Shown: in pieces, positions 35,548 to 44,675 of the stretch | Layout of the letters: every line of letters starts with the position of its first letter | How positions within the stretch are numbered: the stretch's first letter is position 1 | Assembly (NCBI GenBank): GCA_030692765.1 | Contig: JAUYUB010000020.1 | Location: 53,931-117,930, forward strand | Length of the DNA stretch: 64,000 bases | Direction: 5' to 3' | Source: Sulfuricurvum sp. | Lineage (GTDB): Bacteria > Campylobacterota > Campylobacteria > Campylobacterales > Sulfurimonadaceae | The notes under the pieces: generated by a model | Told to the model about the DNA's origin: nothing | Databases searched by the model: none | Seen by the model: only the letters and a program-made list of their open reading frames with translations | Position numbers and translations under genes: made by a program

Positions 35548-35549
35548 TT

Positions 35550-36149
35550 TTATTGCTGCAGCTTTACCGGTTCAAACCGGTGGTAGGGTGAGTTTTTATA
35601 AAAATTGATAGCCTGTGCGATTTCACTTATATGCGCTTCTTTTTTTTCGGAGGCTACTTGGCTTTCACTTTTGGCTACAACGGCTGGAGAGTTGTTTACC
35701 ACTGCCATCACCGGCTTTGCCTCTACGACCACAACCTTATTCGACTCTTGTACAGCTGCAGGTGAGTGTGCAACCACAGCCGCCTTAGCCGCTGTTACAT
35801 GTGTCGCTGCTTCTTTTACAGTCTTTGCAGGCTCATGTGGTGCTACAGCAACCTGATCTCTGTTAACAGGGCGGATAAAAGCTTCTTTACACACAATAGT
35901 TCGTGCTTTTTTTAGCGCAACTTTGGCAGGTTTGGCATCTTTATAGTTTCCCAAGGTGACAATGTATCGACCGCCCTCCACTACTTTATGAACAGGCAAG
36001 CCTGTTTTTCTCAATTTTTTCTCAAAATCGTGCGTAATGGATTTTTCTTTAACCGCGTTGATCACCTGAATCGTCACATCACCAGCACCCCACGCAAGCC
36101 CCATGGTTCCCATCGCCGCTGTCAAAACTATTTTTTTAATCATACCCAA
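35550..36149 (-). CDS. Secreted SPOR-like domain protein
   Basis: A 199-residue protein with a signal peptide (MIKKIVLTAAMGTMGLAWGA). The N-terminal half (VTIQVINAVKEKSITHDFEK, then VEGGRYIVTLGNYKDAKPAK) resembles a SPOR repeat, which binds denuded peptidoglycan. The C-terminal half is Ala/Val-rich and probably unstructured. Periplasmic location is expected. The stop is just 2 bases from the convergent GGDEF-like gene. Confidence 0.6.
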   Translation of the reverse strand: MGMIKKIVLTAAMGTMGLAWGAGDVTIQVINAVKEKSITHDFEKKLRKTGLPVHKVVEGGRYIVTLGNYKDAKPAKVALKKARTIVCKEAFIRPVNRDQVAVAPHEPAKTVKEAATHVTAAKAAVVAHSPAAVQESNKVVVVEAKPVMAVVNNSPAVVAKSESQVASEKKEAHISEIAQAINFYKNSPYHRFEPVKLQQ

Positions 36150-36290
36150 CCCTTTTTCCGCTAAACTCCTGCGGGAATATTAACTCTATATCGGCATAGC
36201 GATTTTAAAACTTTAAATTTTCTCGTTTAAACCGTAAATTAAGAACACAGTGCGTATAATTCAATTTCTTTCCAAAAAGAGTCTCTTTTT

Positions 36291-36366
36291 GGGCCCTTAG
36301 CTCAGCTGGGAGAGCGCGTCGCTGGCAGCGACGAGGTCAGCGGTTCGATCCCGCTAGGGTCCACCA
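36291..36366 (+). tRNA. tRNA-Ala (GGC)
   Basis: A complete 76-nt cloverleaf with the 3' CCA encoded. The acceptor GGGCCCT pairs with AGGGTCC with one G-T pair, the anticodon stem is CGTCG/CGACG, the loop CTGGCAG gives anticodon GGC, and the T arm is GCGGTTCGATCCCGC. A TATAAT box is at 36256-36261. Confidence 0.97.
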
Positions 36367-36404
36367 AAATATCTGCAAATAATACAAAGCAACAAGCACA
36401 AAAT

Positions 36405-36716
36405 ATGAAACATAAAATCAAAACTAAAATAAAACAAATCACACAACATCCTAGAACACAAAAAGTACTCGTATCCCTAAAACCTGAGAAATCGGTTTGG
36501 GGATTTTTGGGAATAGTTTTATTCTTGATCGTTCCTGAGATCATAGCGTTCATCTGGGGAGTCGAAATCACGGCATTTGCCAAAGCTCAAACCTTGCTGC
36601 CTCCCTCTTTTTTTGAAGAACAGTACTGCAATCTATTGTTGATGCTTTTTGAAGAGGGTGGAAGCTGGCTGAACCTAGCCATAGGTGCGGCATTGCTGAT
36701 CTGGTTTTTTTTCTGA
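36405..36716 (+). CDS. Small hypothetical membrane protein
   Basis: A 103-residue protein with a basic N-terminus (MKHKIKTKIKQITQHPRTQK) and two hydrophobic helices (VWGFLGIVLFLIVPEIIAFI and a C-terminal LAIGAALLIWFFF). No known domain. It lies between tRNA-Ala and a SurA-N-like gene. Confidence 0.55.
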   Translation: MKHKIKTKIKQITQHPRTQKVLVSLKPEKSVWGFLGIVLFLIVPEIIAFIWGVEITAFAKAQTLLPPSFFEEQYCNLLLMLFEEGGSWLNLAIGAALLIWFFF

Positions 36717-36783
36717 TTTGTATCAATAGAAAATCATTTTTTCGTTACAATATCCCTAAATGAAATATCCACAAAGGAACTTA

Positions 36784-37305
36784 ATGTTACTACGCTTACC
36801 CCTTATTCTTGCTGCAGCTGCAACGTTCGCTCTTGCCGCTGCAACAACTCTTGCTACTGTTAATGGCAAAGCGATCACTACTTTAGATGCCAGCGCATTT
36901 ATTGCAAAAGCCATTCCTGGTATGACGTTTGACAAACTTGATCCAAAAATGAAGCGTCAGATCGTCGATCAACTGATCAATCAGCACCTCATCAAGGGAC
37001 AAGTTGCTAAAAGCGGTATCCAAAATACCCCTCAGTTCAAACTGGCCTATGCGGCATTGCGCGATGACCTCGCGGTCGATATGTGGATGAAACAGCAAAT
37101 GGGGAAGATCAGCGTCTCTGAAGCTGATAGCAAGACGTTTTACGATGCCAATAAAGACAAATTGAAACAAGGCGGCAAGCTTGTGCCGTATGAGAAAGCC
37201 AAGTTTGAGATCACACAGTTTATCAAAATGGAAAAATTTAAAGCGACCATGACGAAAACCACCGACAGCCTTCGAGCCTCTTCCAAAGTCGAAGTAAAGC
37301 TCTAA
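36784..37305 (+). CDS. SurA_N-like periplasmic chaperone, no PPIase domain
   Basis: A 173-residue exported protein: signal peptide (MLLRLPLILAAAATFALAAA), then a helical SurA_N/PEB4-type region (ATVNGKAITTLDASAFIAKA, MKRQIVDQLINQHLIKGQVA) and the tail linking helices. No parvulin-type PPIase domain is visible, so it is probably a chaperone-only relative of PEB4. The ATG at 36784 has AAGGAA just upstream; the ATG at 36760 precedes that site and is unlikely. Confidence 0.75.
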   Translation: MLLRLPLILAAAATFALAAATTLATVNGKAITTLDASAFIAKAIPGMTFDKLDPKMKRQIVDQLINQHLIKGQVAKSGIQNTPQFKLAYAALRDDLAVDMWMKQQMGKISVSEADSKTFYDANKDKLKQGGKLVPYEKAKFEITQFIKMEKFKATMTKTTDSLRASSKVEVKL

Positions 37306-37344
37306 GCTTTACGCCCGTCCGTATTCATCATTGAGCGGACGACG

Positions 37345-38658
37345 TTATCGTATATTTCCTCGGCTTACTGCCATATTTTCCAAGCTAACAATGTTCTCAC
37401 TGTTAAGCTCTCCGCTAACAGCCAGCAAACTCAAATAATTGTTGACCAATTCATACCCAGCATCAATCGTATCACGCTTAACCTCGTATAATTTTGCCTT
37501 CGCTTCGAGTACATCAACTACACTTTTAAGCCCGGCTTTATTCCCTTTTTCAACTGATTCTAAAAAAAGTTCTGCCGATTTTTCAGACTCTTTGTACGCT
37601 CGCATTGTTTCAATATTTAGCTCGTGTTCTGCCCAAAACTCTTCAAATCGTAGCTTGCTGTCTAGCCGATTGAATTCGACCTCTTGTTGCGCCGAATCCA
37701 TTAACAAGATTCCCTCGCGAACTCGTGACTGTGTGTATCCACCCTCGTATATCGGTATCGACATCTGCACAATTGCCTGATTGTCATAATTGTGGGCAAC
37801 GGTATCTTGGGTAAATGTCTCTTTTCTGTTAATGTTTAAGTCCACTTTTGGATAATGACCATACTTTCTAGAAGCAGCTTGGTGCATTGCCATTTCTTTG
37901 GATGCAATAGACGCTTTTAGTTTGGGATTGTTGCTTAATTTACTCTCCCATTGCGCACGATCAAGAAACAATTTATCCGTATTTATTGCGGTAAAATCAA
38001 AACTTGGCAGTTCCCCTACGGGCTCTTTTATCAAATGTTCCAATCGAAGTGTTCCCACCTGAAGCCGTTTTTGTTCAGCTAAAAGCTCGGAGAGTGCTTT
38101 ATCGCTGTGTATTTTAGCTTCCAGAAAGTCCATACGATTTGTTAGCCCAATTTTTAGCATTTCATCGAGCTGCTTGTACTTACTCTCATAAAATTCTCTT
38201 TTTGATTTAAACAACTCAACATTGCGCTGAATTCTTAACAAATTAAAATAGGCTTTTGCTACATCCAATCCTAGTTTTTGGACTTCAGCTTGCAACTCAT
38301 TGCGTGCCGCTGTCTCACGTGATTTGGATTCATGAATTGCGCTGTATATTTCTGGATGATAAAGTGCCTGTGATGCAGATATTGAATAATTTCTATATTC
38401 TTCTTTAACTGGTTTACTCAAATAAGGAGCTTCATACTCATATTTCCCCCAAGAGACCGTTGCTTGCAGCTGTGGGTAAATACGTGCTCTACTCTGTTCT
38501 GTCGATTCTTTCGTCGCCTCAACTTGAAGTGTCACAGAACGCAGATGGGGTTCGTTTTTAAGTGCTAAATCGTAGGCTTTGCTCAACATCAAAGGCTCTG
38601 AACCCCAACTTGCAAGTTCACACGCAATAATCGCCAAAACACTGTAGCTAAGCTTCAT
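37345..38658 (-). CDS. TolC-family outer membrane channel of a type I secretion system
   Basis: A roughly 437-residue outer membrane efflux protein: signal peptide (MKLSYSVLAIIACELASW), two repeated OEP segments with long coiled-coil helices (KSREFYESKYKQLDEMLKIG type; GNKAGLKSVVDVLEAKAKL), typical of TolC. It is the third gene of an ABC-HlyD-TolC operon. The ATG at 38658 has AAAGG upstream and a clean signal peptide; the ATG at 38685 overlaps the HlyD gene. Confidence 0.88.
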   Translation of the reverse strand: MKLSYSVLAIIACELASWGSEPLMLSKAYDLALKNEPHLRSVTLQVEATKESTEQSRARIYPQLQATVSWGKYEYEAPYLSKPVKEEYRNYSISASQALYHPEIYSAIHESKSRETAARNELQAEVQKLGLDVAKAYFNLLRIQRNVELFKSKREFYESKYKQLDEMLKIGLTNRMDFLEAKIHSDKALSELLAEQKRLQVGTLRLEHLIKEPVGELPSFDFTAINTDKLFLDRAQWESKLSNNPKLKASIASKEMAMHQAASRKYGHYPKVDLNINRKETFTQDTVAHNYDNQAIVQMSIPIYEGGYTQSRVREGILLMDSAQQEVEFNRLDSKLRFEEFWAEHELNIETMRAYKESEKSAELFLESVEKGNKAGLKSVVDVLEAKAKLYEVKRDTIDAGYELVNNYLSLLAVSGELNSENIVSLENMAVSRGNIR

Positions 38659-38674
38659 AGGTTTGCCTTTACTA

Positions 38675-40021
38675 TTACTGCTCATTAAATGCTCTTGTAA
38701 ACATACTTTTAAACGGATGGATCATGTAGTCTAAAAATGTTCGGCTAGCCGTTACAATCATAGCATCTGCTGGAATACCAGGCTGTATGCTCAAATGGTT
38801 TTTCAAAAGTTCCGCTTGTCCCTCAGGAGTCACACGAATTTTAACCGGATAGTACGACATCTTAGAAGCTTCATCCACTATAACATCCGGTGCAATGTGA
38901 ATCACTTCACCCATAACAGTATTGAGGGATTTAATATGTGCGAATCCAGGGAAGCGAATCTCTGCTTTGAGCCCAAGACGTATGCTTGCGATATCCGTTG
39001 CCGCAACTTTACCCTCAATAATAAGCGCTTCTCCCTCTGGTACAATTTCCAAAATCGGTTTGCCCGAGGGGATAACGCCACCTACAGTATGCACTTGAAG
39101 GTTTGTAACGATCCCCGCTACGGGTGCAATCATTTTTGTCCGATTCATCGCATCTTGCAATGCAGCAAGACGGGCACGGTTATCCGCCAAACGTGCTTGA
39201 ACTTCACTGAGTTGCGCAACGACTTCTTTTGTAAAATTTTGTCTTTGCGCGATCATTTGTGCTTTAATTTCACTGATCTGCCCTCGGGCACGTGCTATCT
39301 CAGATTTTGCATTGGCAATATCACCGTCGGTGCGTACTTTTTCCCGCTTGATATCACGAAGACGCATTTTATCAATCAGCTGCTGCGCATAAAGTATTTC
39401 CCACTCTTTAATCTCATCCTCATACGAACGTGAGAGAGAAGTTTTACTCTGAACAATCGCTTCAAGTCCTTGGATTTGGCTGTTATACTGCTCAATTCGC
39501 TCAGAAAGGACCTGTTTTTCATCGATCAACTGCTGTGATCTTGCATTAAATTCACGGCGTTGCGCCTCGGTAATCATTGTACGCGCTGCAGCGCTGGACA
39601 TCCCATCTATTTCAGGACTGAAAACGACACTCCCTTTTCCATCACGCTCAGCTATAAGGCGTGACTCTAATCCCAAATTCTCGAAAAACTGCGCTAATAT
39701 GATTTGCAGTTGTGCATTTGCTTGAGTATCATCAAGCTCAACCAGTTTTTGACCAACCACAACACTGTCGCCGTCTTTAACTAAAATTGCTTTGACAATC
39801 CCCCCCTCAAAATGTTGAATAATTCGGTTGCTGGATGCAACGCTTACTTTTCCTGAAGCCGGAAGGGCGCTGCTTAAAGGGGCAAAAGAACCCCATATTC
39901 CAAATACACCCACCAATAATCCAAGAACAATAAGACCAAGACGACGATAATAACGGTCTTCTGTTTGTGGGGTTGGCAAAGTTTCAGGTGATACAAGTTG
40001 TCCGTGTTCTGTTTGGCTCAC
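38675..40021 (-). CDS. HlyD-family periplasmic adaptor (type I secretion)
   Basis: A 448-residue membrane fusion protein. One N-terminal membrane helix (RRLGLIVLGLLVGVFGIWG) is followed by a biotinyl-lipoyl-like segment (IIQHFEGGIVKAILVKDGDS), a long periplasmic coiled-coil hairpin (about 100-270), and IAPVAGIVTNLQVHTVGGVI typical of HlyD/PrtE proteins. It overlaps the ABC gene by 4 bases and precedes TolC. Confidence 0.93.
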   Translation of the reverse strand: MSQTEHGQLVSPETLPTPQTEDRYYRRLGLIVLGLLVGVFGIWGSFAPLSSALPASGKVSVASSNRIIQHFEGGIVKAILVKDGDSVVVGQKLVELDDTQANAQLQIILAQFFENLGLESRLIAERDGKGSVVFSPEIDGMSSAAARTMITEAQRREFNARSQQLIDEKQVLSERIEQYNSQIQGLEAIVQSKTSLSRSYEDEIKEWEILYAQQLIDKMRLRDIKREKVRTDGDIANAKSEIARARGQISEIKAQMIAQRQNFTKEVVAQLSEVQARLADNRARLAALQDAMNRTKMIAPVAGIVTNLQVHTVGGVIPSGKPILEIVPEGEALIIEGKVAATDIASIRLGLKAEIRFPGFAHIKSLNTVMGEVIHIAPDVIVDEASKMSYYPVKIRVTPEGQAELLKNHLSIQPGIPADAMIVTASRTFLDYMIHPFKSMFTRAFNEQ

Positions 40022-41739
40022 GACTGGCCTCCTTGCTGTTCTACTGGCGTTTGTTTTGGAGCTAGTGCCGCCAAAACTTCATCACGTGTTCCGTACAAAT
40101 GAAGCTGCCCCTCTCGCATAAAGGCGATCTTATCGGTAATGCCCAGAATTGAAGGACGATGAGTAATAAGAACGACCGTTGTCCCACGCTTTTTAAGCTC
40201 AAGGATAACGCCCACCAATGCCCTCTCGCCTACATCATCAAGATTCGAATTGGGTTCATCAAGGACAACAATTTTTGGATAGCAATAAATCGCACGTGCC
40301 AATCCGATGCGTTGACGCTGACCGCCTGAGAGGGCAATGCCTCCCGGTCCGATTGGCGTATCATACCCTTGAGGCAACTGCAAAATCATCTCATGAACTC
40401 CCGCTACCTGAGCCGCTTCTACGACCATTTCAGGTTTTGGGTCTTCATAACGGGCGATATTTTCACTGATCGTACCGTCAAAAAGCTCTACGTCCTGAGG
40501 CAAATACCCGATGTGGCTTCCCAAAATTGCACGGTCATAATGGCCGATTTCTGCACCGTCAATACGTACTTTACCATTGGCACATGGCCAAACGCCCAGC
40601 ATAGCACGTGCAAGTGAGGACTTCCCGGCAGCACTTGGCCCGATAACACCTACCGTTTCACCCGCCTTTATCGACATGCTTACACCACGAAGAGAGGGTG
40701 CTTTTGCCCCAGGAGGGACAACAACGATTCCCTCCAAGTCAATAAATCCTTGCGGTGCAGGAAGCGGTGTCGGGCTCTGCGTTTCAGGAAACTCGGCTAA
40801 CAATTTACCCAATCGGTCATACGCGATACGGGCTGTTGAAAACTGCTTCCATGTACTGGTCATTAAATCAATCGGCGCCAAAGCACGCCCCATAATGATC
40901 GATCCTGCGATCATCATCCCAGGTGTCACTTCACCGATAATCGCTAAATAACCACCGATTCCCAAAATCATTGATTGCATCAACATCCGCGTCGTTTTAC
41001 TCGCATTAGACCATAGACCCGCCTCATCACTGGCACGGGACTGCTCATTTAGAAATGAGATGTAACGGCCGTACCAACGGCGTCGTATGTTGGCATGCAT
41101 CCCCATCGCTTCGATGATTTCTGAGTTGCGCAGGCTTGATTGTATAAACGACTGAGATGACTGATAATGACGATTGGAGGCTTCTAGCCCTGATTTGGTT
41201 CGCTTCTCATTGATCAATGTCAAACTAAGCGCAACGATGATCGCAAATATCGCAAACCATCCAAAATAGGCATGAAATAAAAATAAGATTCCAATGTAGA
41301 TCGGCATCCACGGAGTATCAAAAAAGGCAAAAAGCGGCGTTCCAGTCAAAAACTGACGTATTTGCGTCAAATCGCCCAATGGCTGTGCCGTTGACTTCCC
41401 CGGATAACGATTTGCAAGGGCAAACATCGCATCAAAAAGACGGGTGCTCATCTTTGCATCGATGGCATTTCCGACACGGATCAGGATACGTGAACGGACA
41501 AACTCCAACGTCCCCATCACGGCAAACATGACGACGACAATCAGCGTTAACATTATCAACGTCTCTTGTGAACGGCTCGCCAATACTCTGTCGTAAAGCT
41601 GAAGCATATACAAAGAGGGAACCAGCATTAATAAATTGATAAATAAAGAGACGAATCCGGCAAAATAAAATGATTTTTTTAGTAAAAAAATGACTTTTTT
41701 TAATTCGTTTTCATCTTGTTGTTTCATAAAGTTCGACAT
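40018..41739 (-). CDS. Type I secretion system permease/ATPase
   Basis: A 573-residue PrtD/HasD-like ABC exporter: N-terminal six-helix membrane domain (about 30-310) and C-terminal ATPase. Walker A GPSAAGKS is near 366-373, the signature LSGGQRQRIGLARAI near 470, and Walker B VVLDEPNSNLD follows. There is no N-terminal C39 peptidase-like domain, which matches exporters of RTX or S-layer proteins. It is the first gene of the ABC-HlyD-TolC operon. Confidence 0.94.
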   Translation of the reverse strand: MSNFMKQQDENELKKVIFLLKKSFYFAGFVSLFINLLMLVPSLYMLQLYDRVLASRSQETLIMLTLIVVVMFAVMGTLEFVRSRILIRVGNAIDAKMSTRLFDAMFALANRYPGKSTAQPLGDLTQIRQFLTGTPLFAFFDTPWMPIYIGILFLFHAYFGWFAIFAIIVALSLTLINEKRTKSGLEASNRHYQSSQSFIQSSLRNSEIIEAMGMHANIRRRWYGRYISFLNEQSRASDEAGLWSNASKTTRMLMQSMILGIGGYLAIIGEVTPGMMIAGSIIMGRALAPIDLMTSTWKQFSTARIAYDRLGKLLAEFPETQSPTPLPAPQGFIDLEGIVVVPPGAKAPSLRGVSMSIKAGETVGVIGPSAAGKSSLARAMLGVWPCANGKVRIDGAEIGHYDRAILGSHIGYLPQDVELFDGTISENIARYEDPKPEMVVEAAQVAGVHEMILQLPQGYDTPIGPGGIALSGGQRQRIGLARAIYCYPKIVVLDEPNSNLDDVGERALVGVILELKKRGTTVVLITHRPSILGITDKIAFMREGQLHLYGTRDEVLAALAPKQTPVEQQGGQS

Positions 41740-41823
41740 ATTTTAAGATTGCCTTTGCTGTAACTACTATCTTGTTAGTCACATATGTGTTTTAATAAAT
41801 GCGCGATTATAACTGATTTTGCA

Positions 41824-42297
41824 TTAACTTACTAATAAAGCAGGCGATATCCCCCACTGCATATGAGGTGCCGCATTAAAAATCGTTTTGATCAGCGTCA
41901 TCATCATCTCCTCACTTAAAACGGCTACCGCTTGGGTATCACTTCCTCGTAAGCGTATTTCAAATGTCTCATTTGAACTATCAAATGTCATATCCACGGC
42001 TTCTAGCAATACTCCCGCTTTCTCTGTCACTGAGAGCGTACTGTTATCCGTTGCGGCTGTCTCACTTGAGCTTTGATGCGTATCGGTGTTTATTTTTTGA
42101 TGACTTGCATACCGAAAATAATACTCTTCCCATGAGGGTGCCAATTTTAGTAAAAAAGCTCTGGTGATCCAAAAGTCAATCCGATTTGTGAAATCGGTAT
42201 AATTGACCACCAGGCGTATGCGATCTTCGGTTTGTGAATAGTAGGGGGTAAATGTCAGTGCAGTTATGATCGATCCGCTAGAATGCATAAAATCCAA
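41824..42297 (-). CDS. Unknown protein upstream of the secretion operon
   Basis: A 157-residue protein of unknown function. The N-terminal half is beta-rich (TPYYSQTEDRIRLVVNYTDF), the centre is Ser/Thr-rich (around SSSETAATDNSTLSVTEK), and the C-terminal half is a mixed fold ending HMQWGISPALLVS. No signal peptide. It follows the 66-residue gene by 0-1 bases and likely belongs to the same unit as the secretion genes. Confidence 0.5.
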   Translation of the reverse strand: MDFMHSSGSIITALTFTPYYSQTEDRIRLVVNYTDFTNRIDFWITRAFLLKLAPSWEEYYFRYASHQKINTDTHQSSSETAATDNSTLSVTEKAGVLLEAVDMTFDSSNETFEIRLRGSDTQAVAVLSEEMMMTLIKTIFNAAPHMQWGISPALLVS

Positions 42298-42498
42298 TTA
42301 CTTAGTAGCTCTTTTTTTTGGTAGGAGCGCTGTCAATGCTTGAGCGTAAGCGTTACGTGCTGTTTGCATAATCGCTACTTGCGTATTCAAATCCGCTAAT
42401 TTTTGATCTACAACCTGAATCGATACAAGTTGTGCTTTTGCCTCTTCTGACAAATCTTCCAGTTTGTACTCTTTATCATTAATCGTTACAGTAGACAT
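42298..42498 (-). CDS. Small protein, DUF6447-like
   Basis: A 66-residue soluble protein. The N-terminal VTINDKEYKLEDLSEEAKAQ is a short motif seen in DUF6447-type proteins that accompany T1SS or glycosyltransferase loci; the rest is one helix. The family name is from memory. Two ATGs are adjacent (42501, 42498), and AAAGGAAA favours the second. Confidence 0.5.
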   Translation of the reverse strand: MSTVTINDKEYKLEDLSEEAKAQLVSIQVVDQKLADLNTQVAIMQTARNAYAQALTALLPKKRATK

Positions 42499-42577
42499 CA
42501 TTTTCCTTTAATCTATAAAATTTCGCTGTTATTATATCCAATATGGGCATAGAGTCCTGTTTCTTTCTACTTCTTTT

Positions 42578-43411
42578 TTACAGTGCCAATAAACTTTGCA
42601 GCATGGTCTCTTTGTTAGCTAACTGCATCCCGTTGCTCCATGTCCCCATCTTCCAATCAACTCCACTCTCATTTAGCTGAGATTCGAGTTCAACAAGTTC
42701 TGATAGATCAAAGCCGAAATTTGTCGCTTGTTTAGCGAGCGAACTAGGGTCTGAGACGGTTGTTAAAACTCTCCCTTGACCATCTATGAGGGCAAAAGAA
42801 GAAGTCACAATCGCATCTTCTACATCATCTACAAACGTACTTGTTTCAATATAAGCAAAATTTCCGGACTCCGCGATGGTAGATGATTCGACTATGGGCA
42901 CTTGTGTATCTGTATCGCTTATTTCATCTTCTAATATCAATGTTTCTGCTTCGATACTTGCAGCAGCATAATCAAGATCGCTGTTATACATCGCACCCGT
43001 TGAGATTCGGGCACTTTTAAGTGGATCATAGCTGCTCATAATAGCTTCCCAGTCACGTAAGTCCTGATTTGACCCGATCACTCCATAAAGGACATCGCTA
43101 GCCGTTTGAGCATCAACTTGCGTAGCGTTCATAAACTCAAGCATGCTAGGCTTTCGCGATGCATCCGCCATCGTTTCGTCAGAGAGTAAAAATGCCTCAT
43201 TCATCATTGTTTCGAGGCTTATAGGTGATTGGGATTGCAGAGCAGGAATGGTTGAACTATCCGCAGTAGACGTTACCCCGACTTCTGACTCATCCGAACC
43301 TGAAATCGCCTCATTGAGTGCTATTGAAAAATCATTGTTATCTACAGAAACATCCACTTTTGGCTTGGCGACGTAAGAACTAGATGTAGTAACGGTATCG
43401 ACTGTAGTCAT
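42578..43411 (-). CDS. Unknown acidic protein near the type I secretion operon
   Basis: A 277-residue acidic protein with many Ser, Thr, Asp and Glu and no Cys. It has no signal peptide and no RTX repeats, and no domain is recognised. Its composition and its position just upstream of the secretion operon suggest a non-RTX secreted substrate or an accessory factor; this is inference. It begins MTTVDTVTTSSSYVAKP. Confidence 0.5.
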   Translation of the reverse strand: MTTVDTVTTSSSYVAKPKVDVSVDNNDFSIALNEAISGSDESEVGVTSTADSSTIPALQSQSPISLETMMNEAFLLSDETMADASRKPSMLEFMNATQVDAQTASDVLYGVIGSNQDLRDWEAIMSSYDPLKSARISTGAMYNSDLDYAAASIEAETLILEDEISDTDTQVPIVESSTIAESGNFAYIETSTFVDDVEDAIVTSSFALIDGQGRVLTTVSDPSSLAKQATNFGFDLSELVELESQLNESGVDWKMGTWSNGMQLANKETMLQSLLAL

Positions 43412-43557
43412 ACAACAACCTTAGGCATAGTTGTCGACTAATAGCAAAAAATGAGCCAAATTATAATCATATTGTATAAAAAGAAAAAAGGGTTTTGCAT
43501 TATAGGGGCAGACATTTTTTTAAAATTCCTATTTCATTCATTGGATATCCTGCTTAA

Positions 43558-43650
43558 TTACTCTTCAGAAATCTTATAAATTCCGAAAAATAAAATAGTA
43601 AAAAAAGCCATAATTGCGAAAATCGTTGCACCAATTGCTAAATTCATCAT
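43558..43650 (-). CDS. 30-residue single-helix membrane peptide
   Basis: Short ORF reading MMNLAIGATIFAIMAFF followed by TILFFGIYKISEE: one hydrophobic helix and a short charged tail. AAAGGATTT lies just before the first ATG. The tail pattern G-x-Y-[KE]-[IL]-[ST]-x-E recurs in the peptides at 47982 and 53082. It has no larger partner gene beside it. Confidence 0.45.
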   Translation of the reverse strand: MMNLAIGATIFAIMAFFTILFFGIYKISEE

Positions 43651-43760
43651 AAATCCTTTATCTGATTTACCCATGCCAATATTATATCAGAATTAGATAA
43701 TTATGAAGAGAACCGGCATTAGGTTAACCAACGGGAAGTGAGTGTAAATTAAGAAAAAAA

Positions 43761-43798
43761 AAGAAATAGTTTAATATAGGGTCAGACCCCTGTTTTTA
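43761..43798 (+). repeat. REP palindrome class 1, copy A
   Basis: The core AGGGTCAGACCCCT lies in a 38-base stretch identical to 48451-48488. Class 1 copies also occur at 45066 and 47964. Confidence 0.8.
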
Positions 43799-43844
43799 TG
43801 AGGGGAGGAAGTAAAACCGACTTGATGTCGGGTTTGTGCAGTGG

Positions 43845-43946
43845 TTAAAAAAAGTCGGCGATTTTCCAATGTTTTTTATGCGCTATGTAACCAATTACAA
43901 TAGCTATGACAAATGTAAGTGGAAATAAAAAAGAGTAATCATTCAT
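43845..43946 (-). CDS. 33-residue membrane peptide of small membrane module C
   Basis: Reads MNDYSFLFPLTFVIAIVI then GYIAHKKHWKIADFF: a single helix with a basic tail. It overlaps the end of the upstream two-helix gene by 8 bases, an arrangement repeated at 48059 and 53082. Not known as a family. Confidence 0.5.
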   Translation of the reverse strand: MNDYSFLFPLTFVIAIVIGYIAHKKHWKIADFF

Positions 43947-44181
43947 TTTCAAGCCTTTCTAGTTGTTTCTCTAAATCACCTAATTTTAATAAATTCGTGA
44001 TTAACGCAATAGATGAAATAAAAAAAATGAACAAAGCGAATAAAAGCACAATACCATTTTCTTTGATTCCATATACCCACATAGCCCCGTCAATAGCCAA
44101 TAGCGCAATAATTTTTTTATTTATTACTTCAGCTCTTTTACTGATAATATCGGCTGTATCTTTGCGCTCTTGTAGATTCAT
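43939..44181 (-). CDS. Two-helix membrane protein of small membrane module C
   Basis: An 80-residue protein: a charged N-terminal helix (MNLQERKDTADIISKRAEVI), two hydrophobic helices and a charged C-terminal end (LEKQLERLENE). It has the same architecture as the proteins at 48061 and 52850 but little identity. The ATG at 44181 is preferred over 44238. Unknown function. Confidence 0.5.
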   Translation of the reverse strand: MNLQERKDTADIISKRAEVINKKIIALLAIDGAMWVYGIKENGIVLLFALFIFFISSIALITNLLKLGDLEKQLERLENE

Positions 44182-44323
44182 ATCGTCATTATATCTGATG
44201 TTAATATGCAAAGCAAGAATGTAAAACTGTGCTGGCATATTGCTGGCAAGACTCCATGTTTTAAAGCTGTTTCTTATTACTACTTAAGCTACCATTAAAT
44301 CACAGGAGAGCCTACAAGCGATT

Positions 44324-44360
44324 AAAAGGTATCAAGTAATGGTTTGGTATGGATAGAGAT
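44324..44360 (+). repeat. 37-bp direct repeat flanking a toxin-antitoxin pair, left copy
   Basis: Matches 44966-45002 at 33 of 37 bases in the same orientation, 642 bases apart. Together they bracket the Phd/RelE-type pair. Confidence 0.7.
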
Positions 44361-44399
44361 TGCTTCATTGGATAGATGGGCGTGAATTTACTGCAATGT

Positions 44400-44675
44400 T
44401 TAATACACATCATCATGGGTTCCAATATCCACTGGTATGATCTCATTGTCTTGGATGATAAAGTCAATAATCACTCTGTAATCCATATTGATGGAAATGG
44501 AGTGAAACTCACAAAGTTTACCCTGCAATTTATGAAGTCGCAACGATGGATGATAGGGGTTGATTTCCAATATCTCAATAGTTTTTACGTATCTTTCAAG
44601 AATCTCAGGATGTTTTTTGATGAACTTCTTTAGTTTCTTGAGATACGATTCCGCGATAATGATCTTATAGCTCAA
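44400..44675 (-). CDS. RelE/ParE-family toxin (YafQ-like)
   Basis: A 91-residue mRNA interferase-like toxin: IIIAESYLKKLKKFIKKHPE, LRLHKLQGKLCEFHSISIN, MDYRVIIDFI and VDIGTHDDVY match the YafQ/RelE pattern, with the C-terminal His. It overlaps the antitoxin gene upstream by 11 bases. The pair lies between 37-bp direct repeats. Confidence 0.85.
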   Translation of the reverse strand: MSYKIIIAESYLKKLKKFIKKHPEILERYVKTIEILEINPYHPSLRLHKLQGKLCEFHSISINMDYRVIIDFIIQDNEIIPVDIGTHDDVY

